DNA of 44,384 nt from Nocardiopsis endophytica (GTDB lineage Bacteria > Actinomycetota > Actinomycetes > Streptosporangiales > Streptosporangiaceae), in the NCBI RefSeq assembly GCF_027706725.1, contig NZ_JAQFWQ010000056.1, positions 1 through 44,384 on the forward strand, written 5' to 3'. Under the pieces are notes generated by a model. The model worked only from the letters and a program-made list of their open reading frames with translations, searched no databases and was not told the DNA's origin. The position numbers and the translations under genes were made by a program. Positions within the stretch are counted from its first letter, which is position 1. Each line of letters begins with the position of its first letter. Positions 32,965-41,970 of this stretch are shown piece after piece.

Positions 32965-33459
32965 GTCCACGGCCTCCTCGGCCCGATAGCTCCGCGGTCC
33001 GACGACCGCGCATACGTACGGAGACATTAAAGGGAGATTCGGGCGCACGCCAACGGAACGCCGGTTTGTGGTGAACCTAACGCCCCATTCGTCGGGTTCG
33101 TTCTCGTTTTCCGGTTTCTGGTGTGGTTACGTGGGGGGCGTGGACGCAACCGAGCACGCCAGCCCCGCCCTCCGCGCCGAGCCGCGCGGTCGTCGGCTGT
33201 GCCCCGCGTGGCACCGCCCGGCAGGCGGCTGTTGCCTGATGCCGGTCTGACACCCCGTCCCGCGACCGGGGCGCCGCGGGGACACGATCCCCGGTGCCCA
33301 GCGCGTCGCCGCCTCTTTCCACACCTCCGGTACCCCATGCTCTGACGTGGGCCCATACGCGGGGCCACCGCGGCAGTGCCGGGCCGCCGCCGGTCCGTGC
33401 CGCGCCCGCCCCGGAGCCGTCCGCCCTCCCGACCGGAGGGCCGAACGTCGAGGAAACCC
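32965..33459. other. Divergent intergenic region upstream of metNIQ
   Basis: No gene is supported. Around 33060-33130 the DNA is markedly AT-richer (GGTTCGTTCTCGTTTTCCGG...), the likely promoter zone. A stem CGGGGA / TCCCCG lies at about 33275-33291. I searched for SAM-I/SAM-IV style conserved words (for example CCGGCAACCC) upstream of metN and found none. Confidence 0.4.
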
Positions 33460-34428
33460 GTGATAGAAGCAGTGGACCTGCACAAGGTCTACCCCGTGAA
33501 CAAGCGCAGGGTCGTCGCCCTGGACGGCGTCGACCTGTCGGTGGAGCAAGGGGAGGTCTACGGCGTCGTCGGGCAGAGCGGCGCCGGCAAGAGCACCCTG
33601 CTGCGCTGCGTGAACCTGCTCGAGCGCCCGACCTCGGGCCGGGTGGTGGTCGACGGGCGCGACATGACCGCGCTGGGCGCCGCCGACCTGCGCCGCGCCC
33701 GCCGCCGCATCGGCATGGTGCACCAGCACTTCGCGCTGCTGTCCTCGCGCACGGTCGCCGGGAACATCGCCTTCCCGCTGGAGAACGCCGGGGTCCCGCG
33801 CCGCCGCCGCGGCGCCCGCGTCGCCGAGCTGCTCGACCTGGTGGGCCTGGGCGACAAGGCCAAGGCCTACCCCGCCCAACTGTCCGGCGGCCAGAAGCAG
33901 CGCGTCGGCATCGCCCGCGCCCTGGCCTCCGACCCCGCGGTGCTGCTCAGCGACGAGGCCACCTCCGCGCTGGACCCGGACACCACCGAGTCGATCCTGG
34001 AGCTGCTCCGCGACCTCAACCGCGAGCTGGGGCTGACCATCCTGCTGATCACCCACGAGATGGACGTGATCAAGCGGATCTGCGACTCGGCCGCGATCAT
34101 GGAGTCCGGCACCTTCCTGGAGTCCGGCAAGGTCCTCGACCTCATCGCCACCCCGGGGTCGCGGCTGGCCTCCTCGCTCTTCCCGCTGCCGCCCACCGAC
34201 GCGCCGGACTCGGTCGCCGTCACCTACCCGCGCGCCTACGACGAGCCGCTGATGTCCGAGCTCACCCGCCGGTTCGGAGTGGACGTCAACATCCTGGCCG
34301 GCGCGGTCGAGCAGGTCGCAGGGACCTCCGTCGGCCGGCTGAACGTGCAGATCCAGGGGGAGCGCCGGGACGGCGCGCTGCGCTTCCTCACCGACAAGGG
34401 CCTGCTGGTCCAGGAGGCGGGCCGATGA
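33460..34428 (+). CDS. metN: Methionine ABC transporter ATP-binding protein
   Basis: 322 residues from the GTG at 33460; homology (IEAVDLHKVYPVNKRRVVAL) begins immediately. Walker A is GQSGAGKST (39-47), the signature LSGGQKQRVGIARAL, and Walker B VLLSDEATSALD, followed by the switch-histidine region LLITHEMDV. The C-terminal NIL domain (about 255-322, LMSELTRRFGVDVNILAGAV... then FLTDKGLLVQEAGR) binds methionine and inhibits transport when methionine is high. It drives D/L-methionine import with MetI and MetQ. Its stop overlaps metI (ATGA). Confidence 0.95.
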   Translation: MIEAVDLHKVYPVNKRRVVALDGVDLSVEQGEVYGVVGQSGAGKSTLLRCVNLLERPTSGRVVVDGRDMTALGAADLRRARRRIGMVHQHFALLSSRTVAGNIAFPLENAGVPRRRRGARVAELLDLVGLGDKAKAYPAQLSGGQKQRVGIARALASDPAVLLSDEATSALDPDTTESILELLRDLNRELGLTILLITHEMDVIKRICDSAAIMESGTFLESGKVLDLIATPGSRLASSLFPLPPTDAPDSVAVTYPRAYDEPLMSELTRRFGVDVNILAGAVEQVAGTSVGRLNVQIQGERRDGALRFLTDKGLLVQEAGR

Positions 34429-35108
34429 TCGACGCCCTGACCGAGTTCGCCGACCGCCTGCCCGGCATGCAGGAGACGCTCTACTACGGCACCCTCGACA
34501 CCCTGTACATGGTGCTCTGGGCCACCGTGTTCAGCGTGCTGTTCGGCCTGCCGCTCGGCGTGCTGCTGGTGACGACCGAACGCGGCGGCCTGACCCCCGC
34601 CCCCTGGCTCAAGCCGGTGCTCGGCGCGGTGGTCAACATCGGCCGATCGCTCCCGTTCATCGTGCTGATGGTGGCGGTGCTGTCGCTGACCCGGCTGCTC
34701 ACCGGCACCACCCTCGGCCCCACCGCCGCCATCGTCCCGCTGAGCATCGGCGCCGTGCCGTTCTTCGCCCGCCTGGTGGAGACCGCCGTGCGCGAGGTCG
34801 ACCGGGGCGTGGTGGAGGCCGCGCACGCCATGGGCACGCGCAAGAGCGCCATCGTCGGCAAGGTCCTGCTGCCCGAGGCGCTGCCCGGCCTCGTCGCGGC
34901 GCTCGTGATGACCGTCGTCACGCTGGTCTCTTACTCGGCCATGGCCGGGGCCATCGGCGGGGGCGGCCTCGGCGACGTCGCCATCCGCGAGGGCTACCAG
35001 CGCTTCGACGACCACTACCTGTGGGCCACGGTGATCCTCCTGGTGGTCATCGTCCAGGCCGCGCAGACCATCGGCGACCTCGTCATCCGCCGGGTCTCCC
35101 ACCGCTGA
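34425..35108 (+). CDS. metI: Methionine ABC transporter permease
   Basis: A 227-residue membrane protein with five or so helices. The ATPase-coupling EAA loop is VEAAHAMGTRKSAIVGKVLL (about 127-146), followed by PEALPGLVAAL; MetI-typical VNIGRSLPFIVLMVAVL and SAMAGAIGGGGLGDVAIREG are also present. It overlaps the metN stop by 4 nt, so it is translationally coupled; metQ follows after 88 nt. Confidence 0.95.
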   Translation: MIDALTEFADRLPGMQETLYYGTLDTLYMVLWATVFSVLFGLPLGVLLVTTERGGLTPAPWLKPVLGAVVNIGRSLPFIVLMVAVLSLTRLLTGTTLGPTAAIVPLSIGAVPFFARLVETAVREVDRGVVEAAHAMGTRKSAIVGKVLLPEALPGLVAALVMTVVTLVSYSAMAGAIGGGGLGDVAIREGYQRFDDHYLWATVILLVVIVQAAQTIGDLVIRRVSHR

Positions 35109-35196
35109 GACCGGCCCGCGACCCGTATCACCCGACCGACACCGGCCGTCCGCCGCGCCCGCGGCGGACGGCGACCCGACAGCAAGGAGCACCAAG

Positions 35197-36051
35197 GTGC
35201 GTAGGACTCTGGCGATCATCGGCGCGACGGCCCTGGCGGCGACCGCCGCGGCCTGCGGCGCCCCCAGCGAGCGCGCCGCCGAGGACGGGGGCGGCGACGG
35301 GGACGCCACCACCATCACCGTGGGCGCCACTCCGGTGCCGCACGCCGACGTCCTGAACTACATCCAGGAGAACCTGGCGGCGGACGCCGGACTGAACATC
35401 GAGGTCACCGAGTTCACCGACTACAACCAGCCCAACACGGCGCTGGTCGAGGGCAGCCTGGACGCCAACTACTTCCAGACCGTGCCCTTCATGGAGGACT
35501 TCCTCGAGGGGAACCCGGACGCCGACCTGACCTACGTGGGCGACGTGCACCTGGAGGCCTTCGGGCTGTACTCGCAGAAGGTCGGCGACGTGGAGGAGCT
35601 GGAGGACGGCGCGCAGGTGGGCGTCCCCAACGACGCCGCCAACATGGGGCGGGCGCTGAAGCTGCTGGAGGACCAGGGGCTGCTCACCCTCGCCGAGGAC
35701 TCCGGGGACAACCCGTCCGAGGACGACATCGAGGACAACCCCAAGGACCTGGACATCGTCCCGACCGAGGCGGCGCAGCTCCCGCGGTCGCTGCCGGACC
35801 TGGACGCGGCGGCGATCAACGGCAACTACGCCATCGAGGCGAAGGTGGCCGACAGTGCCGAGGCGCTGGCGTTCGAGGAGACCGAGGGCAACCCGTACGC
35901 CAACGGGCTGGTGGTGCGCTCGGAGGACGCCGACGACGAGGCGGTGGCCAAGCTCGACGAGCTGCTGCACAGCGACGAGGTGAAGCAGTACATGGAGGAG
36001 CAGTGGGACGGGGTCGTCATCCCCGTCGAGGGGGACGGCGGGCAGGGCTGA
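35197..36051 (+). CDS. metQ: Methionine-binding lipoprotein
   Basis: The 284-residue NlpA/MetQ-family substrate-binding protein. The signal sequence ends in a lipobox-like TAAAC followed by GAPSE, so it is lipid-anchored outside. Family blocks: TVGATPVPHADVLNYIQENL, TEFTDYNQPNTALVEGSLDA, NYFQTVPFMEDFLEG, YSQKVGDVEELEDGAQVGVP, NDAANMGRALKLLEDQGLLT, INGNYAIEAK. The GTG start at 35197 follows CAAGGAG. It is the third gene of metNIQ, with a terminator directly after it. Confidence 0.94.
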   Translation: MRRTLAIIGATALAATAAACGAPSERAAEDGGGDGDATTITVGATPVPHADVLNYIQENLAADAGLNIEVTEFTDYNQPNTALVEGSLDANYFQTVPFMEDFLEGNPDADLTYVGDVHLEAFGLYSQKVGDVEELEDGAQVGVPNDAANMGRALKLLEDQGLLTLAEDSGDNPSEDDIEDNPKDLDIVPTEAAQLPRSLPDLDAAAINGNYAIEAKVADSAEALAFEETEGNPYANGLVVRSEDADDEAVAKLDELLHSDEVKQYMEEQWDGVVIPVEGDGGQG

Positions 36052-36062
36052 GCCCTGCGCCG

Positions 36063-36084
36063 GCCGGGCCCCGAGGGGCCCGGC
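36063..36084 (+). terminator. Terminator of metNIQ, first hairpin
   Basis: GCCGGGCCCC / GGGGCCCGGC stem (36063-36084), 11 nt after the metQ stop. Confidence 0.7.
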
Positions 36085-36100
36085 CCCCCTGGTCACGCTG

Positions 36101-36140
36101 CGCGGCGGCCCGCACCCCGAACGGGGTGCGGGCCGCCGCG
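36101..36140 (+). terminator. Terminator of metNIQ, second hairpin
   Basis: A perfect 19-bp stem CGCGGCGGCCCGCACCCCG / CGGGGTGCGGGCCGCCGCG with an AA loop, followed by CTTGT. Unusually long and stable; it insulates the cellobiose operon. Confidence 0.9.
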
Positions 36141-36209
36141 CTTGTAACGCTTGCGTAACCACATACGGCTTGAGGATTGACGGCGGACGGGGCGGCGGCG
36201 TCCCCTGTA

Positions 36210-36223
36210 TGGGAGCGCTCCCA
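36210..36223. promoter_or_regulatory. CebR/CelR operator
   Basis: TGGGAGCGCTCCCA, a perfect 14-bp palindrome identical to the known cellobiose-responsive operator bound by CebR in Streptomyces and CelR in Thermobifida. It lies 56 nt before the cebE start. Cellobiose or another cello-oligosaccharide should release the repressor. It is the only exact copy I found in the window. Confidence 0.95.
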
Positions 36224-36279
36224 CGCCGGGGGGAGGGAGCGCCCGTTCCCCGAAGCACCTGCGACGAGCGAGGCCGGAC

Positions 36280-37596
36280 ATGACCAGCACCCCGAACCGC
36301 GGAGGGCGCGCACGGCGCGCCGTCTCCGGCAGACCCACCTACCGCGCGTCCCTGACGGCGGCGGCCGCAGGCGGCGCGCTGCTGCTGGCCACCGCCTGCG
36401 GCGGTGGCGGCGAAGGATCCGACGGAGACGTCACCCTCACCATCGACACCTTCGGCGTGATGGGCTACGACGCCCTCCTCCAGCAGTTCGAGGAGGAGAC
36501 CGGCATCGCGGTCGAGGAGCGCAACGTCACCGACCTCGCCGACTACACGCCGCAGCTGCAGCAGAACATCGCGGCCGGGTCGGGCGCCGGTGACGTGGTC
36601 GCCATCGAGGAGGCCAACATCGCCCAGTTCCTCTCCCAGCCCGACCGCTTCGTCGACCTCGCCGAGTACGGGGCCGAGGACCTGCAGGGCGACTTCCTCG
36701 AATGGAAGTGGGAGCAGGGCACCACCCCCGACGGCAAGATCGTCGGCCTGGGCACCGACATCGGCAGCATGGGCATGTGCTACGACACCGTCCTGTTCGA
36801 GGAGGCGGGGCTGCCCACCGACCGGGACGAGGTCTCCGAGCTCTGGCCCACCTGGGACGACTTCGTCTCCACCGGCGAGGAGTTCGGCGAAGCCGAGACC
36901 GGGGCCTCCTTCGTCTCCACCATCCAGCCCTACTTCCGCGCGGTGATGTCGCAGAACGGCGGCGCGCCCTACCAGGACGAGGAGGGCAACCTCGTCTTGG
37001 AGTCCAACCAGGACACCCGTGAGGCCTACGACACCGTCGTGGGCATGTCGGACCTGTCGGCGAACCTGCCCATCTGGTCGGAGGAGTGGAACGCCGGCAT
37101 CCAGAACAACGCCTTCGCCACCCTGCCCTGCCCGTCCTGGATGCTCGGGCACATCGAGAACACCGCCGGCGACGGCGGCGCGGGCCGCTGGGACGTGGCC
37201 GCGGTGCCCGGCGGCGGCGGCAACTGGGGCGGCTCCTTCCTCGCCGTTCCCGAGCAGAGCGAGCACCCCGAGGAGGCCGCGCAGCTCGCCCAGTTCCTGA
37301 CCAGCGTCGAGGGCCACCTGGGCGCCTGGGAGGAGGCCAACACGCTGCCCTCCACCACCGAGGCGCTGGAGTCCGAGGAGGTCACCGGGTTCACCCGGCC
37401 CTACTTCAACGACGCCCCGGTCGGCGAGATCTACGCGACCACCGCCATGGAGCTCGAGCCGGTCTACTACGGGCCCGACACCCAGGCCATCGACGACGCG
37501 TTCCGCGCCGCACTGGAGTCGGTCGAGCAGGGCCAGGCCGACGCCGACGAGGGCTGGGACACCGCGGTCTCCGAGGCGGAACGGGCCGCCGGGTGA
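36280..37596 (+). CDS. cebE: Cellobiose/cello-oligosaccharide ABC transporter substrate-binding lipoprotein
   Basis: The 438-residue family-1 solute-binding protein has an N-terminal signal with lipobox LLATAC and a two-lobe sugar-binding body. Blocks include DVTLTIDTFGVMGYDALLQQ, DLADYTPQLQQNIAAGSGAG, DVVAIEEANIAQFLSQPDRF, GLGTDIGSMGMCYDTVLFEE, FATLPCPSWMLGHIE and GGNWGGSFLAVPEQSEHPEE. The CebR-type operator upstream and the GH1 enzyme downstream make cellobiose the best substrate guess. First gene of the operon. The ATG at 36280 was chosen for the twin basic, hydrophobic signal that follows. Confidence 0.9.
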   Translation: MTSTPNRGGRARRAVSGRPTYRASLTAAAAGGALLLATACGGGGEGSDGDVTLTIDTFGVMGYDALLQQFEEETGIAVEERNVTDLADYTPQLQQNIAAGSGAGDVVAIEEANIAQFLSQPDRFVDLAEYGAEDLQGDFLEWKWEQGTTPDGKIVGLGTDIGSMGMCYDTVLFEEAGLPTDRDEVSELWPTWDDFVSTGEEFGEAETGASFVSTIQPYFRAVMSQNGGAPYQDEEGNLVLESNQDTREAYDTVVGMSDLSANLPIWSEEWNAGIQNNAFATLPCPSWMLGHIENTAGDGGAGRWDVAAVPGGGGNWGGSFLAVPEQSEHPEEAAQLAQFLTSVEGHLGAWEEANTLPSTTEALESEEVTGFTRPYFNDAPVGEIYATTAMELEPVYYGPDTQAIDDAFRAALESVEQGQADADEGWDTAVSEAERAAG

Positions 37597-38504
37597 GACG
37601 TCTGACCCGTCTGGGCGCCGCGGCGGACACGAAGGGGGCGCCGTACCTGTTCATCGCCCCCTTCTTCCTCCTCTTCGGCGTCTTCGGACTGTTCCCGCTG
37701 CTGTACACCGCCTGGGTGTCGCTGCACGACTGGAGCCTGATCGGCGGCAACGAGGGGTTCGCGGGGCTGGACAACTACGCCCGCCTGCTCTCCGACGAGA
37801 AGTTCTGGAACGCCCTGGTCAACACGCTGGGCATCTTCGCGGTCGCGGTGGTGCCCCAGCTGATGCTGGCGCTGCTGCTCGCCGACACCCTCAACCGCGC
37901 CATCCGGGGCCGGAGCCTGTTCCGGATGGCGCTCATCATCCCCTACGTCACCTCGATCGCCGCGATGGCGATCGTCTTCTCCACCCTGTTCGGAACCGAA
38001 TTCGGGCTGATCAACCAGCTCCTCGGCACGGTGGGCATCGAGCCGGTCAACTGGCGCGGCGGCCGCTTCTCCTCGTGGGCGGCCATCGCGGTGATGATCG
38101 ACTGGCGGTGGATCGGCTACAACACGCTGATCTACCTGGCCGCCATGCAGGCGGTTCCGCGCGACCTGTACGAGGCGGCGGCGCTGGACGGCGCGTCCCG
38201 GGTGCGCCAGTTCTTCCAGATCACCATCCCGATGCTGCGCCCGACCATCCTGTTCACCGTCATCGTCTCCACCATCGGCCAGATGCAGCTCTTCACCGAG
38301 CCCGCCGTGTTCGACACCGGCGGCGCCATGCAGGGCGGCACGCAGGGCCAGTTCCAGACCGTGATGATGCTCGTCTTCCAGGAGGCGTTCCGCTACGGCG
38401 ACTACGGCTACGGAGCCGCCATCTCCTGGGTGCTGTTCTGGATCATCGTGGTGCTGGGCGCGGTCAACGCCCTGCTGGCCCGGACCATCAAGGGGGCGCC
38501 GTGA
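37593..38504 (+). CDS. cebF: Cellobiose ABC transporter permease 1
   Basis: A 303-residue MalF-type permease with six predicted helices (APYLFIAPFFLLFGVFGLFP..., SLFRMALIIPYVTSIAAMAI). The coupling loop is DLYEAAALDGASRVRQFFQI followed by TIPMLRPTILF. It starts at a GTG overlapping the cebE stop by 4 nt (GTGA), so it is translationally coupled. It forms a heterodimer with the next gene product. No ATPase gene is in the operon, as in Streptomyces, where the shared MsiK ATPase energises ceb transport. Confidence 0.93.
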   Translation: MRRLTRLGAAADTKGAPYLFIAPFFLLFGVFGLFPLLYTAWVSLHDWSLIGGNEGFAGLDNYARLLSDEKFWNALVNTLGIFAVAVVPQLMLALLLADTLNRAIRGRSLFRMALIIPYVTSIAAMAIVFSTLFGTEFGLINQLLGTVGIEPVNWRGGRFSSWAAIAVMIDWRWIGYNTLIYLAAMQAVPRDLYEAAALDGASRVRQFFQITIPMLRPTILFTVIVSTIGQMQLFTEPAVFDTGGAMQGGTQGQFQTVMMLVFQEAFRYGDYGYGAAISWVLFWIIVVLGAVNALLARTIKGAP

Positions 38505-39418
38505 CCACCCCGTCCGCGACCGCACCGCACGCGCCCCGGCCCACACGGCCCCGCCGGCCCGGGCAGGGGCCGGTCCAGCGGCGCCTGCGCGCGCTGCGCC
38601 AGGCGGCGCCGCTGACCTACGCCGGACTGCTGCTGGCGGTGTTCGTGTCGGTCTTCCCGCTGTGGTGGATGTTCGTCATCGCCACGCGCACCACCGACGC
38701 GGCGTCCCGCTTCCCCCCGGTGCTGCTGCCGGGGGACCGCTTCGACGACAACCTGACCCGGCTGTTCGGGGAGGCCTCGGCCAACTTCGGGACCGGCCTG
38801 CTCAACTCGTTCATCTCCGCGGGCACCGTCGCCGTCTCGGTCGTCCTGTTCTGCTCGATGGCCGGGTTCGCCCTGGCCAAGCTCCGCTTCAAAGGGCGCA
38901 ACCTCTTCACCGTGGCCGTGGTGCTGACCATGGCCGTCCCGGTGCAGGTGGGCATCGTCCCGCTGCTGGTGCTCATGGAGTGGCTGGGCTGGCGCGGCGA
39001 GCTGCAGGCGGTGATCGTGCCGTTCCTGGTCAGCGGCTTCGGCGTGTTCATGATGCGCCAGTACGTCTCCCAGGGCGTGCCCGACGAGCTGCTGGAGGCG
39101 GCCCGCATCGACGGCTGCACCACCTTCCGCTCCTACTGGAGCGTGGTGCTGCCCGCGCTGCGCCCGGCGATGACCGTGCTCGGCCTGCTCACCTTCATGA
39201 CGGTGTGGAACGAGTACGTGTGGGCGATCGCCGTGCTCACCCCCGACAACCCGACCGTCCAGTTCTCCATCAACCAGCTCCAGGAGTCGGCCTACGCCCG
39301 CGACTTCGCGCTCATGTTCACCGGCGCGACGCTGGCGACCCTGCCCCTGCTGATCCTGTTCGTCCTGCTCGGCCGCCAGCTCGTCGGCCGCATCATGGAA
39401 GGTGCCATCAAGGCGTGA
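38501..39418 (+). CDS. cebG: Cellobiose ABC transporter permease 2
   Basis: A 305-residue MalG-type permease with a Pro/Arg-rich cytoplasmic start (about 35 residues), six helices, and the coupling loop DELLEAARIDGCTTFRSYWS followed by VVLPALRPAM. FALAKLRFKGRNLFTVAVVL and WNEYVWAIAVL are typical of the family. The GTG start overlaps the cebF stop by 4 nt, and its own stop overlaps the beta-glucosidase start in the same way. Confidence 0.93.
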   Translation: MTTPSATAPHAPRPTRPRRPGQGPVQRRLRALRQAAPLTYAGLLLAVFVSVFPLWWMFVIATRTTDAASRFPPVLLPGDRFDDNLTRLFGEASANFGTGLLNSFISAGTVAVSVVLFCSMAGFALAKLRFKGRNLFTVAVVLTMAVPVQVGIVPLLVLMEWLGWRGELQAVIVPFLVSGFGVFMMRQYVSQGVPDELLEAARIDGCTTFRSYWSVVLPALRPAMTVLGLLTFMTVWNEYVWAIAVLTPDNPTVQFSINQLQESAYARDFALMFTGATLATLPLLILFVLLGRQLVGRIMEGAIKA

Positions 39419-40881
39419 CCGCTTCGACGCAGACCCCGCAGACCCCGCACGCCACCGCCGACCCCGCCGGGGCCCAGAACACGGCCCCGGGCGCGATGCC
39501 CGACGGCTTCGTCTGGGGGGCCTCCACCTCGGCCTTCCAGATCGAGGGCGCCACCGGCGCCGACGGGCGCGGCTCCAGCATCTGGGACGACTTCTGCGCC
39601 CGCCCCGGCGCGGTGCTCGGCGGCGACACCGGGGAGCCCGGGGCCGACCACTACCGCAGGACGGACGAGGACATCGCCCTGATGCGGGAGCTGGGGCTGG
39701 GCGCCTACCGGTTCTCCATCTCCTGGCCGCGCGTGCAGCCCGGCGGGAGCGGGGCCGCCAACCGGGCGGGGATCGACTTCTACGACCGGCTCACCGACGG
39801 CCTGCTGGAGGCGGGCGTCACCCCCTGGCCCACGCTCTACCACTGGGACCTGCCCTCGGAGCTGGAGGCCGCAGGGGGGTGGCCGGTCCGCGACACCGCC
39901 CTGCGCTTCGCCGAGTACGCCGCCCTCATGGGCGAGGCGCTCGGGGACCGGATCGGGCACTGGACCACGCTCAACGAGCCGTGGTGCTCGGCGTTCCTGG
40001 GCTACGCCGCCGGGATCCACGCCCCCGGGCGCACCGAGCCCGCCGCGTCGCTGGCCGCCGCCCACCACCTGATGCTCGCGCACGGGCTGGCCGCACGCGA
40101 GCTGCGCCGGGCCACCGGGGCACAGGTCGGCATCGTGCTCAACCCCGGTGAGCTGGTGGCGCACCGCCCCGTCCCCGAGGACATCGACGCCGCCCGGCGC
40201 GCCGACGGGGTGCGCAACCGGCTGTTCACCGGTCCGCTGCTGAACGGCGCCTACCCCGCCGACGTGCTGGCGGACCTGGCCGGGATCAGCGACTTCGGCT
40301 TCGTCGCCGACGGCGACCTGGAGGCGATCGCCCAGCCGCTCGACTTCATCGGGGTGAACTACTACTCGGCCGAGCGGGTCGCGGCGGACCGGGAGGCCGC
40401 CGGCGAGGCCGCGGCCGAGCCGGACCCCGCCCTGGTGGGCACCGCGCCGGCGGTGAACCTGCCGAGGGGGGAGGGGCGCACCGGCATGGACTGGGGCATC
40501 GACCCGCGCGGCATGTACGGCGTGCTCACCCGGATGGCCGCCGAGGCCCCCGGGGTCGACCTGTACGTCACCGAGAACGGCGCCGCCTACCCCGACGAGG
40601 TCGGGGCGGACGGGCGGGTGCGCGACTCCGAGCGGGTGTCCTACCTGCGCGACCACCTGCTGGCGGTGCGCGCGGCGGCGCGCGCGGGAGCGCCGGTCAA
40701 GGGGTACTTCGCCTGGTCGCTGTTGGACAACTTCGAGTGGGCCTGGGGATACTCCCAGCGGTTCGGCCTGGTGCACGTGGACTTCGCGACCCAGCGCCGG
40801 ACCGTCAAGGACAGCGGCCGCTGGTACGCGGCGGCCGCGGCGGCGGGCGCGGTGCCCGGCGCGGGGGCCGCGGAGGGGTGA
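39415..40881 (+). CDS. bglC: GH1 beta-glucosidase
   Basis: A 488-residue (beta/alpha)8-barrel retaining glycosidase without a signal peptide, so cytoplasmic. It hydrolyses imported cellobiose to glucose. GFVWGASTSAFQIEGA opens the barrel. The acid/base glutamate is E188 in TTLNEPWC and the nucleophile E387 in LYVTENGAAY; GYFAWSLLDNFEWAWGYSQR is the family signature that binds the glucose O4/O6. The GTG start overlaps the cebG stop by 4 nt; the first 27 residues are a Thr/Ala/Pro-rich extension before the GH1 domain. Confidence 0.95.
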   Translation: MTASTQTPQTPHATADPAGAQNTAPGAMPDGFVWGASTSAFQIEGATGADGRGSSIWDDFCARPGAVLGGDTGEPGADHYRRTDEDIALMRELGLGAYRFSISWPRVQPGGSGAANRAGIDFYDRLTDGLLEAGVTPWPTLYHWDLPSELEAAGGWPVRDTALRFAEYAALMGEALGDRIGHWTTLNEPWCSAFLGYAAGIHAPGRTEPAASLAAAHHLMLAHGLAARELRRATGAQVGIVLNPGELVAHRPVPEDIDAARRADGVRNRLFTGPLLNGAYPADVLADLAGISDFGFVADGDLEAIAQPLDFIGVNYYSAERVAADREAAGEAAAEPDPALVGTAPAVNLPRGEGRTGMDWGIDPRGMYGVLTRMAAEAPGVDLYVTENGAAYPDEVGADGRVRDSERVSYLRDHLLAVRAAARAGAPVKGYFAWSLLDNFEWAWGYSQRFGLVHVDFATQRRTVKDSGRWYAAAAAAGAVPGAGAAEG

Positions 40882-40884
40882 ACC

Positions 40885-41913
40885 ATGGGTGAGGAGCGCA
40901 GGCCGACCCTGGAGATGGTGGCGCGACGCGCCGGGGTCGGCCGGGGGACGGTGTCCCGCGTGATCAACGGGTCGAGCCGGGTCAGCCCGGACACCCGGGA
41001 GGCGGTGCGCGCCGCCATCGCCGAGCTGGGCTACGTGCCCAACCGGGCCGCCCGGGCACTGGTCACCCGCCGCACCGACACCGTCGCCCTCGTCGTCTCC
41101 GAACCCGAGGAGCGCCTGTTCGACCAGCCGTTCTTCTCGGGGATCGTGCGCGGGGTCAGCGCGGTGCTGACCGACCGCGGCCTGCAGCTGCTGCTGGCCA
41201 CCGCGCGCACCGCCGCCGACCACGAGCGGCTGGGCGACTACCTGAGCGGCGGGCACGTGGACGGGGTGCTGCTGGTGTCGCTGCACACCGACGACCCGCT
41301 GCCGGACCGGCTGGCGGGGGCGGGGGTGCCGGTCGTGCTGGGCGGGCGGCCGCTCTACCCGCCCCGGCACCCGGTGCACTACGTGGACATCGACAATGTC
41401 GGCGGGGCGGCCTCGGCCACCCGCAGGCTGATCGAGGGCGGCCGGCGGCGCATCGCCACGGTGGCGGGGCCCGCCGACATGGCGGCCGGGCAGGACCGGC
41501 TCCGGGGGCACCGGGAGGCGCTCGCGGAGGCGGGGCTGCCGGACGCGCCGGAGCTGACCGTGCACGGCGACTTCAGCCACGACGGCGGGGCCAGGGCCAT
41601 GCGGGAGCTGCTCGACGCGGCGCCCGACCTGGACGCGGTGTTCGCGGCGTCCGACGACATGGCGCTGGGGGTGCTGCGGACCCTGCGGGAGTCGGGCAGG
41701 AGGGTGCCGGAGGACGTGGCGCTGGTCGGGTACGACGACACCGCCGCCGCGGCGCACACCGACCCGCCGTTGACGACGGTGCACCAGCCCACGGAGCGAA
41801 TGGGGGGCGAGATGGCGCGGCTGCTGGCCGACACGGCCATAGCCGAGGGCCCGGACGCGAAGCCGCAGGCGGTGGTTCTGGACACCCGCCTGGTGGTGCG
41901 CGAGTCGGGGTGA
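40885..41913 (+). CDS. cebR: LacI-family cellobiose-responsive repressor
   Basis: The 342-residue protein has a LacI-type DNA-binding head (TLEMVARRAGVGRGTVSRVI then NGSSRVSPDTREAVRAAIAE, with hinge helix VPNRAARALVTRRTDTVALV). A periplasmic-binding-protein-like core follows, with blocks FFSGIVRGVSAVLTDRGLQL, LIEGGRRRIATVAGP, VFAASDDMALGVLRTLRESG and VALVGYDDTAAAAHTDPPLT. It begins 3 nt after the bglC stop, so it is the last gene of the operon. This differs from Streptomyces and Thermobifida, where the regulator gene is upstream. Being co-transcribed, it should repress its own synthesis through the operator at 36210. Confidence 0.93.
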   Translation: MGEERRPTLEMVARRAGVGRGTVSRVINGSSRVSPDTREAVRAAIAELGYVPNRAARALVTRRTDTVALVVSEPEERLFDQPFFSGIVRGVSAVLTDRGLQLLLATARTAADHERLGDYLSGGHVDGVLLVSLHTDDPLPDRLAGAGVPVVLGGRPLYPPRHPVHYVDIDNVGGAASATRRLIEGGRRRIATVAGPADMAAGQDRLRGHREALAEAGLPDAPELTVHGDFSHDGGARAMRELLDAAPDLDAVFAASDDMALGVLRTLRESGRRVPEDVALVGYDDTAAAAHTDPPLTTVHQPTERMGGEMARLLADTAIAEGPDAKPQAVVLDTRLVVRESG

Positions 41914-41954
41914 GCCCCGCATCGGGGAGGGGCCGGCCGATCGCCCCCGGGGCT
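41913..41954 (+). terminator. Possible terminator of the ceb operon
   Basis: AGCCCCG (overlapping the cebR stop) pairs with CGGGGCT at 41948-41954; internal GC-rich pairing is possible. No T-run follows. Confidence 0.45.
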
Positions 41955-41970
41955 GGTGTCCCTCCCCGCC

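Noticed and set aside
33030-33459. SAM riboswitch upstream of metNIQ
   Set aside because: The conserved SAM-I and SAM-IV words are not present; only general GC-rich hairpins are seen.
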